Origin: Desulfonatronum thiosulfatophilum | GTDB taxonomy: Bacteria; Desulfobacterota; Desulfovibrionia; Desulfovibrionales; Desulfonatronaceae | Assembly (NCBI RefSeq): GCF_900104215.1 | Contig: NZ_FMXO01000011.1 | Coordinates: 1 to 64,000 of the forward strand | DNA: 64,000 bases | Direction: 5' to 3' | Shown here: positions 62,312 to 64,000 of the stretch, piece by piece | How the letters are laid out: the number at the start of each line of letters is the position of its first letter | Numbering within the stretch: position 1 is the stretch's first letter | Position numbers and translations under genes: made by a program | The notes under the pieces: model-generated | What the model was told of the DNA's origin: nothing | Databases searched by the model: none | The model's input: only the letters and a program-made list of their open reading frames with translations

Positions 62312-63556
62312 ATGCCTGAATTCATTCCCCTGTCCTTTGCCGGCTATGACTGGCGTCGTCCCGAACTTCAACCGGACCTGGTCACGGCGCCGCCATACGA
62401 CGTGCTGTCCCCGGAACAACGCGATGAGCTGGCCGCGAAAAGCCCCTACAACCTGGTCCATGTCGACATGCCCCGCAGTTACGCCCAGGCCGGAGAAATT
62501 CTGACGCAGTGGGTGAGCCAGGGCGTCATCCGCAAAAAGGATGAGCCGGAGTTCGCCGCTCTGGCCTCGCGGTACGTTCTCCAGGGCCGGGAGTATGTCC
62601 GTTGGGGATTCATGGGCGGACTGCGCCTGGCTTCCTGGGGCAAGGAAGGCGTCTATCCGCACGAACAGACGTATCCCAAAGCCAAAACCGACCGTCTGGA
62701 ACTGATGCGCGCCACCAATGCCCAGCTCAGTCCCATCTTCGGCATCTTCGACCACCAGGACAGTCAATTGCAAACCATCTGCGACCTGTTGAACGACCAA
62801 CCTCCCACGGCCACGATGGTGACCGAAGACGAAGTGGAACACCGTCTCTGGTCCGTGCCAAGGGAATACAACGAGGTCATCCGTCAGGCCCTGGAAAACA
62901 CGCCGGTCTACATCGCGGACGGGCATCACCGCTACGAAACGGCCCTGCATTTTGCCCAGCACCATGCCGGGCCGGCGCTTGAACCGGGAACCATGGGGCA
63001 TCGTCCGGCGGATTACGTCTTTGCCTGTCTGTGCAACATCGCCACTCCGGGAGTGGAAATTCTGCCCTACCACCGGATGGTGCGCGGTTCGCGGAACCAT
63101 TCCTGGCCGGACGTTCTGCAGCAAGCCGAAACATGGTTTCATATCCGTCAGGCCGGCACATCAAACGATCTGGAGCAGTCCATCCTGCCCTCGGCCAGCC
63201 TGTTGACTCTGCCTGACAAGATGTGGTTGTTGGAATTAAAACCTGAATTTATCGCCCAATGCGACCCATTGTTTCAGGATGTCGGAGCCTATGTCCTGGA
63301 CACGTTCCTCTTCCGCAAATCCCTGGGGTTGACGGAGGAGGATCTGAGCGGCGGCGGACATCTGGCCTACACGCCGTTCATCGACCACGCGGTTGCCAGC
63401 GTTGTATACGGAGAGTCCCAGGCCGCCCTGCTGCTCAAAGCCGTGGACATGAACGTTCTGCGCCGGGTCTCCGAGTCAGGCCGGGTCATGCCCCGCAAAT
63501 CGACCTTCTTTTATCCGAAGCTTCCCGGCGGATTATTGTTTCATCTTTTAGGTTGA
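62312..63556 (+). CDS. DUF1015 family protein
   Basis: A 414-residue conserved cytosolic protein of the DUF1015 family. It shows the family blocks DLVTAPPYDVLSPEQRDEL, SPYNLVHVDMPR, GVYPHEQTYPKAKTDRLELM, LSPIFGIFDH, and the hallmark YIADGHHRYETALHFA. Some relatives have been linked to serine kinases of the SerK group, but the function of this branch is not established. The His-rich GHHRYE could bind phosphate or metal. It begins 53 bp after murJ. The final segment ends FYPKLPGGLLFHLL, typical of the family, so the gene is complete. Confidence 0.88.
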   Translation: MPEFIPLSFAGYDWRRPELQPDLVTAPPYDVLSPEQRDELAAKSPYNLVHVDMPRSYAQAGEILTQWVSQGVIRKKDEPEFAALASRYVLQGREYVRWGFMGGLRLASWGKEGVYPHEQTYPKAKTDRLELMRATNAQLSPIFGIFDHQDSQLQTICDLLNDQPPTATMVTEDEVEHRLWSVPREYNEVIRQALENTPVYIADGHHRYETALHFAQHHAGPALEPGTMGHRPADYVFACLCNIATPGVEILPYHRMVRGSRNHSWPDVLQQAETWFHIRQAGTSNDLEQSILPSASLLTLPDKMWLLELKPEFIAQCDPLFQDVGAYVLDTFLFRKSLGLTEEDLSGGGHLAYTPFIDHAVASVVYGESQAALLLKAVDMNVLRRVSESGRVMPRKSTFFYPKLPGGLLFHLLG

Positions 63557-63663
63557 TTCCATTGCCGGTTTTCGGATAAGTCCCTGAGGCTACAACCTTT
63601 CGGCAAATCCTTGGATTGAGCGAATGGGTCGGACAGCCGTTCACCGGAGCCGAGACATCAGAC

Positions 63664-64000
63664 ATGGACAACATACAATCCGAAATCCCTCTGGTGCTGA
63701 TCATCGACGATGATCCCACCAATCGCCTGGTTCTTGAACGGATTCTGTCCACCTCGGGCTTCGCGACAATCCAGGCCGAGGCGGGGGACGTGGGCAGATC
63801 CAAGGCCCTGGAACGGAAACCGGACATCATCCTTCTCGACATCATGATGCCCGGCGAAAGTGGTTTCGATACCCTTTGCCGGCTCAAGAAAGACCCGCTA
63901 ACTGCCGCAATTCCTGTCATTTTTCTGTCCGCGCTGGACGATATCAACTCCAAGGTCAAGGGGTTCGAGCTGGGCGCGGTGGATTACGTGACCAAGCCCT
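63664..64000 (+). CDS. Response regulator receiver domain protein (cut by window edge)
   Basis: The first 112 residues of a protein that continues beyond the window. They form a receiver domain: acidic pocket in LVLIIDDDPTNRLVLERIL, phosphoacceptor Asp in PDIILLDIMMPGESGFDTL, the signalling Ser in IFLSALDD and Lys in GAVDYVTKP. The IDDDPTN start and spacing to KP are standard. The output domain is unseen; this type often continues into a histidine kinase, GGDEF or HD-GYP domain. The ATG at 63664 lies 107 bp after the DUF1015 gene. Confidence 0.9.
   Translation, partial: MDNIQSEIPLVLIIDDDPTNRLVLERILSTSGFATIQAEAGDVGRSKALERKPDIILLDIMMPGESGFDTLCRLKKDPLTAAIPVIFLSALDDINSKVKGFELGAVDYVTKP

Noticed and set aside
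1-64000. tRNA or rRNA genes
   Set aside because: I looked in the gene-free stretches for cloverleaf arms and T-loop sequences and found none I could support.

Overview
The window looks like chromosomal DNA of a sulfate-reducing bacterium of the Desulfovibrionales, possibly a haloalkaliphile related to Desulfonatronum. The evidence is the mix of two tungsten-type aldehyde:ferredoxin oxidoreductases with dedicated ferredoxins, a polysulfide or CoA-disulfide reductase, YeeE/YedE sulfur-transport proteins, choline and betaine genes, and Desulfovibrio-like housekeeping genes. No rRNA, tRNA or marker gene is present, so this placement is inference.

Layout. 0-0.4 kb: 3' end of an IS5-type transposase and a terminator. 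0.5-5.6 kb (minus): a secreted ClpP-like protein and a SNF2 helicase. 5.9-7.1 kb (plus): TrmH-like methyltransferase and YrdC/Sua5 protein. 7.4-15.4 kb (minus): a GT9 glycosyltransferase and a complete type I Wadjet system (jetABCD). 15.6-21.2 kb (minus): a four-helix-bundle protein preceded by a 9-bp tandem repeat, a secreted PHP phosphoesterase, and the first AOR with its ferredoxin. 21.4-24.9 kb (minus): choline/betaine binding protein, choline dehydrogenase and a GntR regulator. 25.3-33.5 kb: chromate transporter, a PEP-synthase-like fusion protein, an MFS exporter, two small genes, and the divergent chrB. 33.5-38.3 kb: methyltransferase, SpoIIE-type phosphatase, and an ECF sigma factor with a putative CBM48-bearing anti-sigma factor. 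38.6-43.3 kb (plus): a frameshifted secreted gene, a ZraP/Spy-like protein, two YeeE/YedE proteins, a ferredoxin and the second AOR. 43.5-47.8 kb (minus): HD-GYP protein, threonine synthase, CoA-disulfide/polysulfide reductase. 48-64 kb (plus): mostly housekeeping (Tim44-like, DksA, RqcH, MoaA, PhoH, PgpH-type HD, YbeY, NadE, MoxR, MTA/SAH deaminase, MurJ, DUF1015) and a partial response regulator.

The most interesting signal is at 39847-40362. The first YeeE/YedE gene carries an in-frame TGA exactly where this family has its conserved Cys (the G-C-x-S-G-H motif). The reading frame continues for 40 family-like codons after the TGA and ends in an ATGA overlap with the second YeeE gene. A bacterial SECIS-like hairpin with a G at the start of its apical loop lies 22 nt after the TGA. 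I interpret this as a selenocysteine-containing sulfur or selenium transporter subunit. It is cotranscribed or co-located with a partner membrane subunit and next to a ferredoxin/AOR pair.

Other points of note are several structured or palindromic elements (31.1-31.3 kb, 59.2-59.4 kb with a relative at 40.9 kb, 5.6 kb), short-period tandem repeats in three leader regions, and a poly-G tract upstream of the first AOR ferredoxin.
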